The notes under the pieces are model-generated. The model was not told the DNA's origin and ran no database searches. It was given only the letters and a program-made list of their open reading frames with translations. Below are positions 25,262 through 34,501 of a stretch of 64,000 bases of DNA, piece by piece (positions within the stretch are counted from its first letter, which is position 1; each line of letters opens with the position of its first letter). The DNA is taken from the NCBI GenBank assembly GCA_016210115.1, contig JACQUW010000155.1, positions 44,542 to 108,541 of the forward strand, read 5' to 3'. The position numbers were made by a program, and so were the translations under genes. Source of the DNA: Deltaproteobacteria bacterium (GTDB lineage Bacteria; Desulfobacterota; Binatia; UBA9968).

Positions 25262-25603
25262 TTTGTTTCCCTCCGTCGTTAATGGATTCGCAAGACACCC
25301 TTCAATGGAAGCTCGCCCGGACTGTAATTCCCCTGACCGGCGCGATACCTCCTTATACCGCACTGAGATCGATTGGCTCAACGTTTCCCCATAGACGCGC
25401 CATTCGGAGTTTAATCCCGTTTATTCACGGCCTTCTGATCGGAGAATTCTCACGACAGGCCCGGCCAGACCGGACATAACCTTTTCGATCAGCCGCCCAT
25501 AACCCTTTGGTTACGCGCGCTTGCTTTTTCTGGCAAGCTGCTTTAGCTTTCCGCGTGCCGGCGGGGTTCTCATGAAAATAACACACGGCATCGAAAAAGG
25601 CTT
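25262..25603. promoter_or_regulatory. divergent regulatory region before the LysR genes
   Basis: No gene is supported in these 342 bases. TAACC (25500-25504) and GGTTA (25509-25513) form an inverted repeat, and GCTTGC (25519-25524) and GCAAGC (25533-25538) form a second. Both lie 65-105 bases upstream of the first LysR gene, where LysR proteins often autoregulate, so they are candidate operators. This is inference. Confidence 0.35.
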
Positions 25604-26527
25604 ATGACTTATAAACAGTTGCTGGCTTTCGCTACCGTGGCGAAGCACTTCAGCGTCGCGCGGGCCGCAGCAGAGCTGGGGGTGAGCCAGCCTTCAATCT
25701 CTAAGCATCTCAGACTGCTTGAAGAAGCGCACAAGGCGAAGCTCTTTTACCGAGGGAATGGAAGTGGAATAGATCTCACGGATACCGGGCAAGCCGTTCT
25801 TCACCATGTCCACGCGATCCTCTCCCGGCTCGAGAAGCTAGAGCAGAGATTTAATCTTGGTTTTTCCGCGGCCAGAAGCGGCTCTCTAACCGTGGCCGGA
25901 ACCTACGCTCCATCGGCGGTCCTGCTTCCCAGAGTTCTGGCATCATTTAAGCAGCATCACCCGGACGTCGAGGTCAGTCTACGGACGCATTTCGGAAAAG
26001 AAATCGAAGAGAAGGTCCTCCAGGGCAAAGTCGATATCGCGGTGGTCAACAGGAAGCCGCATTCACGACGAATCGCCGTGGAGCCTTATGGGGCGCAAAG
26101 ACTCGTCGCCTTCGCTGCCGCCAACGATCCGATTGCCAGAAAAAGGAAACTAACCCTGCATGAACTGGCCGCGGCGCCTCTGATCATCAGAGGCGAAAAG
26201 CGGGTGACCAGCACAACCGAAGAGGTGCTGAGGCAGTTACGCGATCACGGGTTACGGCTGAAGATTGCGATGCGGTGTGATTCATCCGAAGCGGTGAAGG
26301 CGGCCGTCAGGGAGAGATTAGGAGTCGGCATTCTGTACTATGATTCCGTCACGGTTTCTCTCAAGAGGGGCGAATTCAAAGCGTTGCGGCTTCCGGGGGT
26401 GAATCTTAAGGCAGCCATGTTTCTCATTTACCATAAAGAGCGCCCCCTCTCCGCGAACGCCGGCGATTTCGTCGCCCTGCTGCGGGCATCGCGGCCCAGG
26501 AAAAACAAAAGCCGGGGTCCGGCTTAG
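25604..26527 (+). CDS. LysR-type transcriptional regulator (tandem copy 1)
   Basis: A 307-residue LysR-family regulator. The N-terminal winged helix-turn-helix (residues 1-60) reads AELGVSQPSISKHLRLLEEA, and the remainder (about 88-300) is the PBP-like effector domain: SLTVAGTYAPSAVLLPRVLA, VDIAVVNRKP, then KIAMRCDSSEAVKAAV. The last of these, a conserved GMRCDSxEAxKxAV-like core, lines the ligand cleft in relatives. AAAGG precedes the ATG. A paralogous gene follows after 78 bases in the same orientation. The regulated target and ligand are not evident; nearby transport genes are candidates. Confidence 0.9.
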   Translation: MTYKQLLAFATVAKHFSVARAAAELGVSQPSISKHLRLLEEAHKAKLFYRGNGSGIDLTDTGQAVLHHVHAILSRLEKLEQRFNLGFSAARSGSLTVAGTYAPSAVLLPRVLASFKQHHPDVEVSLRTHFGKEIEEKVLQGKVDIAVVNRKPHSRRIAVEPYGAQRLVAFAAANDPIARKRKLTLHELAAAPLIIRGEKRVTSTTEEVLRQLRDHGLRLKIAMRCDSSEAVKAAVRERLGVGILYYDSVTVSLKRGEFKALRLPGVNLKAAMFLIYHKERPLSANAGDFVALLRASRPRKNKSRGPA

Positions 26528-26605
26528 AACGGTAAGGTTCTCTTGTTTTTGAGTGGCTAGACTCTCTGCGCTTGGAATCGTTCGCGCGGGCAGCTCCGGT
26601 TTGCC

Positions 26606-27520
26606 ATGACCTTCAACCAGTTTATGGTCTTCTCCGCGGTGGCGCGGCACCTCAATATCTCCAAGGCGGCGCGAGAACTCAAGGTAAGCCAGCCTTCGGT
26701 ATCCAAGCAGCTACGATTGCTGGAGCGGCACTATCATGTGAAGCTCTATTATCGTAAACAGCGGGGTGGCATTGAGCTGACTAAGGAAGGACGGGTTTTT
26801 CTAACTCACGTTCGCGAAGTCCTATCGGAACTCGAAACGCTAAAGGACACGTTCCAGGAAAAAGCTGCTCGAAGCAAGCCCCAATCGCTTACCGTCGGCG
26901 GGAGCTACAGCCCATCGGCCATACTATTGCCTTCGGTTCTGGCGCTTTTTCAAAAGCAATATCCAAGAGTTCGTCTGCGCCTCCGAACCAGGTCCAGGAG
27001 AGAGATCGAACAGATGATTCTGAACTCGGAAGTCGATCTCGCTGTCATTAACAGACCTTCCCGCTCGCCACGGATCACCAGCGAGCCGTACCGGTGGGAA
27101 AAGCTGGTCACGTTTATCCCGGCAACTCATCCCCTGGCCCGCACACGAACGATAGCTCTGTCTCAAATCACCAAATTTCCTCTGATTCTCGGAGGAGGTC
27201 GGAGGAGGGTGAGCACCGTTGAGAGAATCGCAAAAGAGCTCGTGAAGCAGGGATACGATCTCAAGATCGGCATGCGCTGCGACTCACCGGAGGGGGCGAA
27301 AACAGCGGTCAAAGAACAGATGGGTGTCGGGCTGGCGTACGAGGGCAACGTGCAGCGTGAGATCAGAAATGGCGAGTTCAAGCAATTGAGGATACGAGAG
27401 CTAAAAAACCTTGGAATCAGAAGTTACATTATTTATCGTAAAGAGAGACTGTTATCAATCCACGCCCAGCACTTCCGGAAATTACTGCACGCTTGGAGGG
27501 CAAGACGAAGCAGCGAATGA
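26606..27520 (+). CDS. LysR-type transcriptional regulator (tandem copy 2)
   Basis: A 304-residue LysR regulator closely resembling the one at 25604-26527. Shared landmarks: MTxxQ start, ARELKVSQPSVSKQLRLLER in the helix-turn-helix, SLTVGGSYSPSAILLPSVLA at the effector-domain start, VDLAVINRPSRSPRI, KIGMRCDSPEGAKTAV and a YRKERLLS C-terminus. By eye the pair match at close to half of positions, indicating an old local duplication with probable divergence of ligand. It converges with the cupin gene 43 bases downstream. Confidence 0.9.
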   Translation: MTFNQFMVFSAVARHLNISKAARELKVSQPSVSKQLRLLERHYHVKLYYRKQRGGIELTKEGRVFLTHVREVLSELETLKDTFQEKAARSKPQSLTVGGSYSPSAILLPSVLALFQKQYPRVRLRLRTRSRREIEQMILNSEVDLAVINRPSRSPRITSEPYRWEKLVTFIPATHPLARTRTIALSQITKFPLILGGGRRRVSTVERIAKELVKQGYDLKIGMRCDSPEGAKTAVKEQMGVGLAYEGNVQREIRNGEFKQLRIRELKNLGIRSYIIYRKERLLSIHAQHFRKLLHAWRARRSSE

Positions 27521-27563
27521 TTCGGGAGAGAGAGTCCGCGCCACCGGCTTCCTAATCCTTGCC

Positions 27564-27926
27564 TTACCGATTTCCCACGCGGCCGTATCGATCCTCGATC
27601 CGAACCACGTCCTCCAGTTCAGGGGTGGAGGCCTCCAAAACATCGCAGTCCTCGATGGCGATCATCCGGTGCTTCATTCCCGGAGTAATACGGAAACAAT
27701 CTCCCGGCTTTAGCTCAAGACGCTTTTTGTTCCCCTCTGACTCCAGTTCCAGCGCCATCGCGCCGCGAAACAGGTGAATGGTCTCATCCTTAACGCGGTG
27801 GTACTGATAGCTAAGGCACTCGCCCCCGTGAATGTGCAGGATCTTGCCGACGTACCGGTCTGTATGGGCCCAGAGCAGCTCGTATCCCCAGGGTTTCTCC
27901 GTCTTCGTTGGCCGATGGCTCTCCAT
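27564..27926 (-). CDS. cupin-domain protein, mannose-6-phosphate isomerase-like
   Basis: A 120-residue single-domain cupin. Motif 1 is HIHGGECLSYQYHRVKDET with the metal-binding His, Glu and His pattern. Motif 2 is PGDCFRITPGMKHRM with the last His. The start KPWGYELLWAHTDRYVGK resembles the C-terminal domain of type II phosphomannose isomerase/GDP-mannose pyrophosphorylase, hence possible sugar-phosphate binding. The ATG at 27926 follows GGGGG; a GTG at 27956 is the alternative start. It lies 67 bases downstream of lptD, so co-transcription with envelope genes is possible. Catalytic role unproven. Confidence 0.78.
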   Translation of the reverse strand: MESHRPTKTEKPWGYELLWAHTDRYVGKILHIHGGECLSYQYHRVKDETIHLFRGAMALELESEGNKKRLELKPGDCFRITPGMKHRMIAIEDCDVLEASTPELEDVVRIEDRYGRVGNR

Positions 27927-27993
27927 AAAAGTTACCCCCGCGCCCAAAATTTGCACGAAAGCGCCCCGGCGCCCGCCGGAGTGCTCCGTGCCT

Positions 27994-30351
27994 TTACCTG
28001 AACAGGCCGCTATTTTGCGAACTGAGACCGAGAAGGTTAAATTCGAACCCGATACTTGTTTTGTCCGGGTTCGTCGTACGCTTTACAGAAAAGCTCAGTG
28101 TCCAACACTCACATTGAGAGAGGAGCTTAATGCCCCCTCGATTGTTCGTGAACCGCCCGTCCCGGGCATTATACACCACATCATAGAGAAGCAGAACGCG
28201 ATCCGTCAAATGGTAAAGCGTGCGAACGCCCAACTCACTCAGGACGTTTTTGTCGAGAAATCGCTCGCACCGCGGGTCAAAAACGCCTGCCGGGGCAGGA
28301 CACGCAGGGGGCAGACTGAGATCCTGGAAAACGAGATTGGCGTTGTCCGCAAAAGGCGAGTTGACGCCCCGGCGAATAAAGCGATAACTCAGGTCGACAG
28401 AGTTCGGTCGCATGAAGTCGCGATCCAGAACCGGACGCAACGGCCGTGGGTCGGCTACCGAGAGCAACACCGCGGCCTGAGTCACCTGCCACGGACCGGG
28501 ATCGAATCCCGCATCAAAACCTATGGCCATATTATCAAAAGGGGTAAGTCGTAGGTTTAGGTCCAGATCGGAAAGGCTATCCCCACCCTTTCTCTCCCGG
28601 TCAATGTCGTAGCTCAATGCCAGCCTCAGGCTTGCCATCTCTCTGGTGTCGTGCATCGTGGGGGAGGCCACCAACTCCACGTCCTGCTCTATCTGGCGTC
28701 CGGCCGGCTCCTGGGCGAATTTACCCCACAGACGGTTGGTCACTGCAAAGGTAAGAACATTTCTCCGGTTAATCCGGTCCGTCCCGTCGAAGATCGGAAT
28801 GTCTCTCTGATTGGTGCTTGGAACAAAAAGATAGCTCAACTCCGGTTCGATGACGTGTTTCAGCTTCTGCACATGGAAAACCTGCCGGTCAAAAATCCTT
28901 TCCACAGAGCTTCCCATGTTCCAGCGCAGTTCCACGAGCTCCCTCGATCGATTACGATCAAACGTGCTCTCCGTATTGTGAAGATGATAGGCGGTTTCCC
29001 GCAGGGCTGCGTTGAAGGAACCGACCAGATAATCGGCCATCTGAAACGGCAAAACCAAGGCGGGCCGCAAATCAAAGCGCAGCCCGTCCGCTCCTTCGCG
29101 GCGAAAGTAATTGACCCCCTCAGCCCACCAGCGCAGCTCCAAAGGACTGTCGCCAAGCGCCCGTTGCCCCGTCCAGAGGAGCTGCGGGGTCCTCTGAAAA
29201 GTGTTTTCATCCTTTTGTATAAAGTCCTGGTAAAAATCCCATTCACCTTTCAGGTAACTGTCGTTCCAACCCCTGAAAAAACCAAAGCGCGACCGACTGA
29301 AGCGGCTCCTCTGAATATCCGATTCTTTGATGCCGCCTAGATCGAAACGGTCGACAAGCTCGCGGGCGAAGCGATCGTCACTGAAAACGAAGGCATCGCT
29401 ATAGGTGATCCAATCAGAGGCGCTCTGGTGGCGATGGTTCCCGATAAGGCTCCAGCGGTCCTGAGGGATTTCCGGGTCGGCGATGGTCTTGTCCTTTATG
29501 GAGCCCTCCTCGTTCTTCCGCAACCCTTCATTGAAATAGGAAACATTAATGTGCGCCTGAACGTCCCGGCTTATAATCGTGCGCAATTCCCCCAGTAGCC
29601 CGATGCGAGCTCGACTCTCCACATCGACACCGAAGGTGGCGTCCGCGCTTTTCGATATCGCCCAAAAAAACGGCTGCTCAAATCTGAATCCCTCCTTGCT
29701 GGAGTAACCGATCTTGGGGAAAAGAAATCCCGTCTGCCTCTCGGTCCTCACGGGAAGAGAGGCGTAGGGTAGATAAAGGACGGGGACGTCCAAAACATAC
29801 AGCCGTGCTCCTTTGATCACTCCTTCCCCTTCACGGCGCAGGTCGATCTCTTCTCCCGATATTTTCCAGGACGGAGGGCCGGACTCGCAAAGACAGGTAG
29901 TGAAAAACCCTTGATCGATATGATACGTCTGGCCGCCATACTTCTCAAAGCGCTTTCCCGCCATGGTGACATGGCCGCGCTCAAGAAAAATCTCTCCCTG
30001 TCCAATAACGCCTGTTTCCCGTTCGAGATTGAACTGTGCCGACTCGGCCTTCAGCTTCCACTCGGGATCATCGACTGAAATTCTTCCTTTGGCCTCCAGG
30101 CTCTGCGTGGATCGATTCATCCGAACCTCGTCCGCCTTGAGTACCGTCTCTCCTCGCCTGATCTCCACGTTGCCTACGGCTTCAACGACATTTCCCTTCT
30201 CGTCAACGTTGAGATCGTCGGCAACAATATCGATTTTTTCGCCGGGTGGGGCTTTCGTTCCGGCCGCCTGCCCGCGGGCCGGGTGAGCCGATAAAATGGG
30301 CAAGAGCACACTCAAACCCAGAACAACGAAGTACCAGACTCTGGCTCTCAT
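27994..30351 (-). CDS. lptD: LPS-assembly outer-membrane protein LptD
   Basis: A 785-residue outer-membrane translocon that, with LptE, inserts lipopolysaccharide in the outer leaflet. It has a signal peptide (MRARVWYFVVLGLSVLLPIL...GQA) and an N-terminal OstA/LptA-like beta-jellyroll (IDIVADDLNVDEKGNVVEAV, ADEVRMNRSTQSLEAKG). A long beta-barrel region follows with alternating strands (for example GFLFPKIGYSSKEGFRFEQP) and ends at CECWTLSFSVKRT. CLCESGPPSW in the N-domain and CEC near the C-terminus may form the interdomain disulfides. The ATG overlaps the folC stop as ATGA (30351-30348); an ATG at 30378 is possible. It identifies the host as an LPS-bearing Gram-negative. Confidence 0.92.
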   Translation of the reverse strand: MRARVWYFVVLGLSVLLPILSAHPARGQAAGTKAPPGEKIDIVADDLNVDEKGNVVEAVGNVEIRRGETVLKADEVRMNRSTQSLEAKGRISVDDPEWKLKAESAQFNLERETGVIGQGEIFLERGHVTMAGKRFEKYGGQTYHIDQGFFTTCLCESGPPSWKISGEEIDLRREGEGVIKGARLYVLDVPVLYLPYASLPVRTERQTGFLFPKIGYSSKEGFRFEQPFFWAISKSADATFGVDVESRARIGLLGELRTIISRDVQAHINVSYFNEGLRKNEEGSIKDKTIADPEIPQDRWSLIGNHRHQSASDWITYSDAFVFSDDRFARELVDRFDLGGIKESDIQRSRFSRSRFGFFRGWNDSYLKGEWDFYQDFIQKDENTFQRTPQLLWTGQRALGDSPLELRWWAEGVNYFRREGADGLRFDLRPALVLPFQMADYLVGSFNAALRETAYHLHNTESTFDRNRSRELVELRWNMGSSVERIFDRQVFHVQKLKHVIEPELSYLFVPSTNQRDIPIFDGTDRINRRNVLTFAVTNRLWGKFAQEPAGRQIEQDVELVASPTMHDTREMASLRLALSYDIDRERKGGDSLSDLDLNLRLTPFDNMAIGFDAGFDPGPWQVTQAAVLLSVADPRPLRPVLDRDFMRPNSVDLSYRFIRRGVNSPFADNANLVFQDLSLPPACPAPAGVFDPRCERFLDKNVLSELGVRTLYHLTDRVLLLYDVVYNARDGRFTNNRGGIKLLSQCECWTLSFSVKRTTNPDKTSIGFEFNLLGLSSQNSGLFR

Positions 30352-31670
30352 CGAGTCAAATTCGGCCTTTCTGAACATTCCCGAGGGGAGTTCTCCGCCA
30401 ACTCGCCCAGAAAAGGTCTTATCTCTCCTAACAGGTAAAGGGAGCCTGTGACAAGTATAGGTTGATCCGGCTCTCCACTGGATAGCAGAGATTTAATGGC
30501 CTCGACAGGGTTTTCTCTTATATTGACGCCCAGGCCCTGCGGGACCGCCTCTGCGAGCTTCCCTGGATCGGCGCTCCGCTCTATGGGCACGCGCGTCAGA
30601 ACGACCTCGCCCGCCACAGCCGAGAGCTGCTTTAGCATAGTGCGCCAATCTTTATCTTCCATAGCCGCAAACAGCAGGCGCACTTTCTTCGGCCCGACCA
30701 TGGCCTCTATTTCTTTGACCAAAACAGCCACCCCTTCCGGGTTGTGCGCCCCGTCCAAAATAACCCGGGGAGCGCACAACACCTCTTCGAGGCGGCCCGG
30801 CCACGAGACCTGAGCCAGCCCCTCCCTGACCGCTCGCTCCGTTACCGGAAATCTCTCGCGGGCAAGTTCAACGGCCGCCAGCGCGAGCGCCGCATTGCCT
30901 CGCTGGTAGTCTCCCTTTAGAGCCAAAAAAAGGTCCCTGAACTTCCATTCCAGTCCGGTATAGTCGAAAATACCGTCATTTTTTAGCGCTATGGAAAAAT
31001 CCTGCGACAAAAAATAAATGGGCGAGGCATGACTCTCCGCTATTTCAGCAAGAACGGTCCTGACGTCCAGAGGCAACGCCCCGCAGACAACCGGAATGTG
31101 TTCTTTGATTATTCCACCCTTTTCCCGGGCGATGGAAGGCAGATCGGAGCCGAGATAGGCTTCATGATCTCTGGATATGGTCGTGATCAGAGAAACGAGC
31201 GGCAAAACGACATTGGTGGCATCCAATCGCCCTCCCAAACCCACCTCTACCACGGCCAGATCCACTTTGCGCCAGGAAAAATACACCAGCGCCATCGTGG
31301 TTACAAACTCAAAATAGGTCAGCTGAATCCCGCTGCCGGCACACCGGTTTCTGATCAGCTCGGCCAGCTCCACCACTTTTCCCTGGGAAATCTCTTCATG
31401 CCCCACGCGGATGCGCTCTGTGAAACTGATCATATGGGGTGAGGTGTAGAGAGCGACGCGATAACCCTGGGCTGTGAGGATGCGATGCAGCATCGCGGCT
31501 GTGGAGCCTTTTCCGTTCGTTCCCGCAATATGAAAAGCCGGATAGGAGCGCTCAGGATGGCCGAACAGGGATAGAGCCTGCTCGACGCGGTGTAATTTCA
31601 AATCGATCTCGCCACCGCGCAATTTGAAGATGTAGTCCAGAGTCTCGGAATAGGATGGCATACTCACCAT
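30348..31670 (-). CDS. folC: dihydrofolate synthase / folylpolyglutamate synthase
   Basis: A 440-residue cytosolic Mur-ligase-family enzyme that adds glutamate to dihydropteroate and to folates using ATP. The P-loop is AGTNGKGSTAAMLHRIL, followed by the LYTSPHMISFTERIRV segment. Other marks are EVGLGGRLDATNVV, SRDHEAYLGSDLPSIAREKG and, in the C-terminal domain, ILDGAHNPEGVAVL. Length is typical. It sits directly after trpA, as in several deltaproteobacteria, and overlaps lptD by four bases, linking folate, tryptophan and envelope genes in one transcript. Confidence 0.93.
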   Translation of the reverse strand: MVSMPSYSETLDYIFKLRGGEIDLKLHRVEQALSLFGHPERSYPAFHIAGTNGKGSTAAMLHRILTAQGYRVALYTSPHMISFTERIRVGHEEISQGKVVELAELIRNRCAGSGIQLTYFEFVTTMALVYFSWRKVDLAVVEVGLGGRLDATNVVLPLVSLITTISRDHEAYLGSDLPSIAREKGGIIKEHIPVVCGALPLDVRTVLAEIAESHASPIYFLSQDFSIALKNDGIFDYTGLEWKFRDLFLALKGDYQRGNAALALAAVELARERFPVTERAVREGLAQVSWPGRLEEVLCAPRVILDGAHNPEGVAVLVKEIEAMVGPKKVRLLFAAMEDKDWRTMLKQLSAVAGEVVLTRVPIERSADPGKLAEAVPQGLGVNIRENPVEAIKSLLSSGEPDQPILVTGSLYLLGEIRPFLGELAENSPRECSERPNLTR

Positions 31671-31728
31671 GAGCCATCAGGGCTGATCGATGAAGTACGA
31701 GAAAAGGTCTTCCTGGCCTGCTCGCCGC

Positions 31729-32547
31729 TCAGCCTCCGGTTCGCTTTGAAACCCCGTCCATTGCTCGTTTAAGTCGGCCCGCGAACTCCCCGGCCTGCTT
31801 AATCTTGTCCCGCGTTCGAACCCTTTTTTCCATGGCCTCGATTAGGGCGCTCCCTACCACGACCGCATCCGCAAAGGACGCAACCGACGCGGCCTGCTCG
31901 GGGCTCGAAATGCCAAAACCAACCCCGATAGGGAGAGAGGTGTAACGCCTCAGTCCCGCCACCTGCTTCTCGAGCTGCGCCTCAACGCGCGCCCGTGCGC
32001 CGGTGATTCCAATGACCGAGACGTAATAGATGAACCCCTGGCACCGTTGCGCCACCGTCCGAATCCGTTCCGCTTCGCTCGTGGGCGCAAGAAGAAAGAT
32101 CGTATCCAGCCCCACGGCATCGGTCCAATATTTAAGCTCGCCGCTCTCCTCCGGGGGCAGATCCACACAGAGAACGCCGTCGACTCCGGCTTCACGCGCC
32201 CTTTTTGCAAACCGTTCCAGGCCATAATGGAAAAAAGGATTATAGTAGCCGAAAAGGATTAACGGTAGTTCCGAACCGCGGCGAAAGTCGCGGGCCAAGG
32301 CCAATACCCGGGGCAGCGTGCAACCCTGTTTGAGTGACCGCTCCGACGCGCGCTGAATGGTGGGCCCGTCAGCGATCGGGTCAGAGAAAGGAACTCCCAG
32401 CTCGATAAGGTCCGCACCGCCCTGCTCCAGGGCTCCCAAAATTTGCAGAGTCGTCCGAATATTTGGATCTCCAGCTGAGACAAAAGGGATCAGAGCGGCT
32501 TTCCCTTGCGCTCTGAGAGCTGCGAACTTCTCGTCAATCCGGTTCAT
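31729..32547 (-). CDS. trpA: tryptophan synthase alpha subunit
   Basis: A 272-residue TIM barrel that splits indole-3-glycerol phosphate to indole, which is channelled to TrpB. Diagnostic segments: LIPFVSAGDPNIRTTLQILG, the catalytic Glu in LIELGVPFSDPIADGPTIQRAS, the second acid in GVDGVLCVDLPPEES, YYVSVIGITGAR, and the phosphate loop GVGFGISSPEQA. The ATG 32547 is used; a TTG 27 bases upstream would be the alternative. It follows trpB after 68 bases containing degenerate repeats. Confidence 0.94.
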   Translation of the reverse strand: MNRIDEKFAALRAQGKAALIPFVSAGDPNIRTTLQILGALEQGGADLIELGVPFSDPIADGPTIQRASERSLKQGCTLPRVLALARDFRRGSELPLILFGYYNPFFHYGLERFAKRAREAGVDGVLCVDLPPEESGELKYWTDAVGLDTIFLLAPTSEAERIRTVAQRCQGFIYYVSVIGITGARARVEAQLEKQVAGLRRYTSLPIGVGFGISSPEQAASVASFADAVVVGSALIEAMEKRVRTRDKIKQAGEFAGRLKRAMDGVSKRTGG

Positions 32548-32615
32548 GTTCGGTGAAGCGTGAATGGTGAACAATCAAGAGTGCATCGGGCTGGTATTTG
32601 CCATTTGCTATTTGA
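32548..32615. repeat. degenerate AT-rich direct repeats between trpB and trpA
   Basis: The gap contains TATTTGCCATTTGCTATTTG and GTGAATGGTGAACAATCAAG, short imperfect direct repeats of the CATTTGC/AATGGT type. Similar words occur in the trpF-trpC and trpC-trpD gaps and near 10000, so they are copies of one dispersed intergenic repeat. Confidence 0.5.
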
Positions 32616-33839
32616 CTAGTGGCTATTTGTCTTCAGGTATTCCACCACTGTATTCATGTCTTTATCGCCCCGGCCGGAGAGGTTTACACAAATAATTTTC
32701 TCCTTTCCCAAACCCGGTGCGAGCCGTATGGCTTCGGCTACCGCGTGGGCACTCTCCAATGCCGGGATGATTCCCTCCACTTCAGCTAATAGTTTCAACG
32801 CTTCGATTGCCTGGTGATCGGTGACCGACGTAAACTGCACCCGGCCCGCATCTCTTAGATAGCTGAGCTCGGGCCCAACACCTGGGTAATCGAGGCCCGC
32901 AGCCACAGAATGCGTCTGATGGATCTGCCCCGCCCGATCCTGCAGAAGATAGCTCTTGCTTCCATGAAGGACGCCCACCTCGCCGGCCAAAATTGAAGCT
33001 GCATGGCGGCCGCTTCGGAGTCCCAAGCCCGCGGCTTCAACGCCGACCATTTTGACCCCTCGATCGCCGACAAACGGATAGAATAGGCCAATGGAGTTAC
33101 TCCCGCCGCCGACACATGCAATCAGATAATCCGGAAGTCTTCCTTCGCGCTTTAGAAGTTGCCTCCTCGCTTCCTTCCCGATAACCGCCTGAAAGTCACG
33201 CACCATCATGGGATAAGGGTGCGGACCAGCCACAGAACCGATGAGATAGTAGGTTTGGCGGATATTGGTTACCCAATCCCTGAGAGCTTCATTCATGGCG
33301 TCTTTGAGTGTCTGGCTCCCGGATTCTATGACTCGGACCCTCGCTTCGAGGAGTTTCATCCGAAAAACGTTCAAAGCCTGGCGCTCTACATCCTCCTTTC
33401 CCATGAAGATCTCGCATTCAAGCCCAAACATTGCAGCCACAGTCGCCGTGGCCACTCCATGCTGGCCGGCGCCTGTCTCAGCAATGATCCTTGGCTTTCC
33501 CATTCGGCGCGCCAGAAGCGCCTGGCCCAGAGTGTTGTTGATTTTATGGGCGCCTGTGTGACAGAGATCCTCTCGTTTGAGATAAATCCTAGCGCCGCCG
33601 AGTTTTTTCGTAAGCCTGTCGGCGAGATAGAGCGGAGTTTCCCTACCCGCATAATCGCAGAGATAGTTATGAAACTCCTTGTGAAAGGCGGGATCGCGGC
33701 GAACCTGCTTATACGCCTTTTCAAGCTCAATCAGGGCCGGCATGAGCGTTTCGGCTACATACCGGCCTCCGTAAACGCCGAAATGGCCCCGCTTATCCGG
33801 AACCTTTGGCAGCGAGAATGAAGTCTTTGAGTTTCGCAT
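32616..33839 (-). CDS. trpB: tryptophan synthase beta subunit
   Basis: A 407-residue PLP enzyme joining indole and serine to make tryptophan. Motifs: [19 protein letters not shown], the PLP lysine in [41 protein letters not shown], the phosphate-binding [14 protein letters not shown], and [17 protein letters not shown]. The ATG 33839 overlaps the trpF 3' end by 47 bases. It forms an alpha2-beta2 complex with the TrpA encoded downstream. Confidence 0.95.
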   Translation of the reverse strand: MRNSKTSFSLPKVPDKRGHFGVYGGRYVAETLMPALIELEKAYKQVRRDPAFHKEFHNYLCDYAGRETPLYLADRLTKKLGGARIYLKREDLCHTGAHKINNTLGQALLARRMGKPRIIAETGAGQHGVATATVAAMFGLECEIFMGKEDVERQALNVFRMKLLEARVRVIESGSQTLKDAMNEALRDWVTNIRQTYYLIGSVAGPHPYPMMVRDFQAVIGKEARRQLLKREGRLPDYLIACVGGGSNSIGLFYPFVGDRGVKMVGVEAAGLGLRSGRHAASILAGEVGVLHGSKSYLLQDRAGQIHQTHSVAAGLDYPGVGPELSYLRDAGRVQFTSVTDHQAIEALKLLAEVEGIIPALESAHAVAEAIRLAPGLGKEKIICVNLSGRGDKDMNTVVEYLKTNSH

Positions 33840-34422
33840 GATCTTTGATGCCAGGTTTAGCCTCTACTCCAGTGCAGACATCGACGCCATACGGCCGGAA
33901 CCGCCGGACCGCTTCAGCCACGTTTTGCACGTCCAGCCCCCCTGCCAGAATCAGCCTGTCGCTTCTCAATCCCTCAAGCCAATCCCATGGGAAAGCTAAG
34001 CCCGACCCTCCATATCCGGGTGCCCAGGAATCCAGGAGGTAGAAGTCAGCCGGGAATCCGTAAAGGCCGACGAGCGACTCCCGATCCTTCAGCCGAAAGG
34101 CCTTGATCACTTTAAGACTCCAGCCTCGACAATATTCCGCGCCCTCCTCCCCATGAAACTGGAGACCGTTGAAGGCCTGCTCATGGTCCGGGAGAACACC
34201 CCAGGCGATGACCTCCAGCACCTTTTCTTTTGGCGCATTGACGAAAAGCGCGATTTTGCAAACCTCTCGGGGAAGCTCTGAGAGGATCGCCTGAACCTTT
34301 TCCGGAGCAATGAATCGCGGACTTGGAGCGTAAAAGTTAAATCCGAGAGCATCAGCGCCGAAGTCAACGGCTTTGCGCGCATCCGTCAAATTCGTTATCC
34401 CACAGACCTTGACCTTCACCAT
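33793..34422 (-). CDS. trpF: phosphoribosylanthranilate isomerase
   Basis: A 209-residue TIM barrel for the third step after anthranilate. The catalytic Cys lies in [19 protein letters not shown] and the family segments [41 protein letters not shown] and [16 protein letters not shown] are intact, including the catalytic Asp of GVDVCTG. The start is ATG 34422; an in-frame start 11 codons earlier lies in repeat sequence. Confidence 0.94.
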   Translation of the reverse strand: MVKVKVCGITNLTDARKAVDFGADALGFNFYAPSPRFIAPEKVQAILSELPREVCKIALFVNAPKEKVLEVIAWGVLPDHEQAFNGLQFHGEEGAEYCRGWSLKVIKAFRLKDRESLVGLYGFPADFYLLDSWAPGYGGSGLAFPWDWLEGLRSDRLILAGGLDVQNVAEAVRRFRPYGVDVCTGVEAKPGIKDHAKLKDFILAAKGSG

Positions 34423-34501
34423 AAAAGCAGTCAGTCGTGAATGGTTAATAGTCAATAGCCCCGACCCAATGCTTCCTCTTCGCTATTGCACTATCGACCA
34501 T
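34423..34501. repeat. degenerate direct repeats between trpC and trpF
   Basis: GTGAATGGTTAATAGTCAAT and CCATTCACGATTGCCCATTC lie at the two ends of this gap (the second runs into the trpC 3' end). They are imperfect inverted copies of the repeat words seen in the other trp gaps, with CTTCGCTATTGCACTATCGA between them. Confidence 0.5.
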
